Of a stretch of DNA of 14,572 bases, positions 14,447 through 14,572 are shown piece by piece. The stretch lies in contig JBGQHM010000147.1 in NCBI GenBank assembly GCA_041497995.1, forward strand, positions 1 to 14,572, in the 5' to 3' direction. Numbering within the stretch: position 1 is the stretch's first letter; each line of letters begins with the position of its first letter. The DNA is from DATKMS01 sp041497995 (lineage in GTDB: Bacteria; Desulfobacterota; Binatia; HRBIN30). The notes under the pieces were generated by a model. That model did no database searches. It saw only the letters and a program-made list of their open reading frames with translations, and had not been told where the DNA came from. Position numbers and translations under genes: made by a program.

Positions 14447-14572
14447 ATGAGCAGCCAAGTCTCAGTCATCCACAGCGATCCAGAAATCCTGAGCGGGACT
14501 CCCGTCTTCGTCGGTACGCGTGTCCCGGTTCGAGCGCTCTTCGACTACCTGGAGGGGAAGCACTCCCTTGAC
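14447..14572 (+). CDS. DUF433 antitoxin-type protein, 5' fragment
   Basis: The 42 visible codons match the start of DUF433 proteins: HSDPEILSGTPVFVGTRVPVRALFDYLEGKHSLD (9-42), where the family reads DPxIxxGxPxFxGTRVPVxxLxDYLExGxSLD. These are small (~75-80 residue) winged-helix-like proteins, many encoded just before a DUF5615 PIN-like nuclease, making a VapBC-type toxin-antitoxin pair. The ATG at 14447 has GGAGG (14436-14440) 6 bases upstream. An ATG at 14420 is in frame but lies at the predicted transcription start. The window ends before the C-terminus or any partner gene. Confidence 0.85.
   Translation, partial: MSSQVSVIHSDPEILSGTPVFVGTRVPVRALFDYLEGKHSLD

Noticed and set aside
1..14572. 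Search for CRISPR arrays, tRNA or rRNA genes, integrases and insertion-sequence transposases
   Set aside because: No regularly spaced repeats, no cloverleaf candidates, and no transposase or integrase motifs were seen in any frame; the only repeats are the intergenic elements listed.

Overview
The window is GC-rich bacterial DNA (roughly 65% GC by eye) with tightly packed genes, several GTG/TTG starts and no plasmid, phage or transposase gene. Sec signal peptides, a membrane-anchored di-heme cytochrome c and DUF2339/DUF3999 membrane proteins suggest a Gram-negative organism. The archaeal-type RtcB with archease and the dispersed repeats would suit an uncultured deltaproteobacterium-like or Binatota-like lineage, but the sequence alone does not fix the taxon.

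Layout. 1-114 (minus) is the 5' end of a secreted protein with its own promoter. 235-2153 (plus) is an RNA-repair operon: RtcB RNA ligase followed 5 bp later by its activator archease. 2266-3093 (plus) is a membrane-anchored cytochrome c with two haem domains, bracketed by inverted copies of an ~80-bp repeat. A head-to-head REP pair (3179-3249) follows. 6234-3261 (minus) is a run of four genes: two translationally coupled small secreted proteins of unknown function, a GHMP sugar kinase with its own promoter, and MazG. Across a 223-bp divergent spacer lies a plus-strand gene for a glycosyltransferase-like protein that closely resembles the N-terminal half of plant L-arabinokinase (6458-7543). 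The kinase half of that plant enzyme belongs to the same superfamily as the GHMP kinase encoded 1.2 kb away. A third copy of the ~80-bp repeat separates this gene from a cytoplasmic NodB-type polysaccharide deacetylase (7668-8450).

8580-14356 (plus) is a two-gene unit: a 1241-residue polytopic DUF2339 protein overlapping by 4 bp (GTGA) a DUF3999 protein that appears internally duplicated. The window ends inside a DUF433 antitoxin-type gene (14447 onward).

The most interesting points are: (i) separate, nearby genes for the two kinds of domain fused in plant L-arabinokinase, with a carbohydrate deacetylase next door, suggesting a sugar-1-phosphate or glycan pathway; (ii) a three-copy ~80-bp element with CTAG ends, every copy abutting or supplying a stop codon; (iii) a REPIN-like doublet without its transposase; (iv) the duplicated DUF3999 protein. 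No stretch over 300 bp lacks a gene; the longest gap is 6235-6457.
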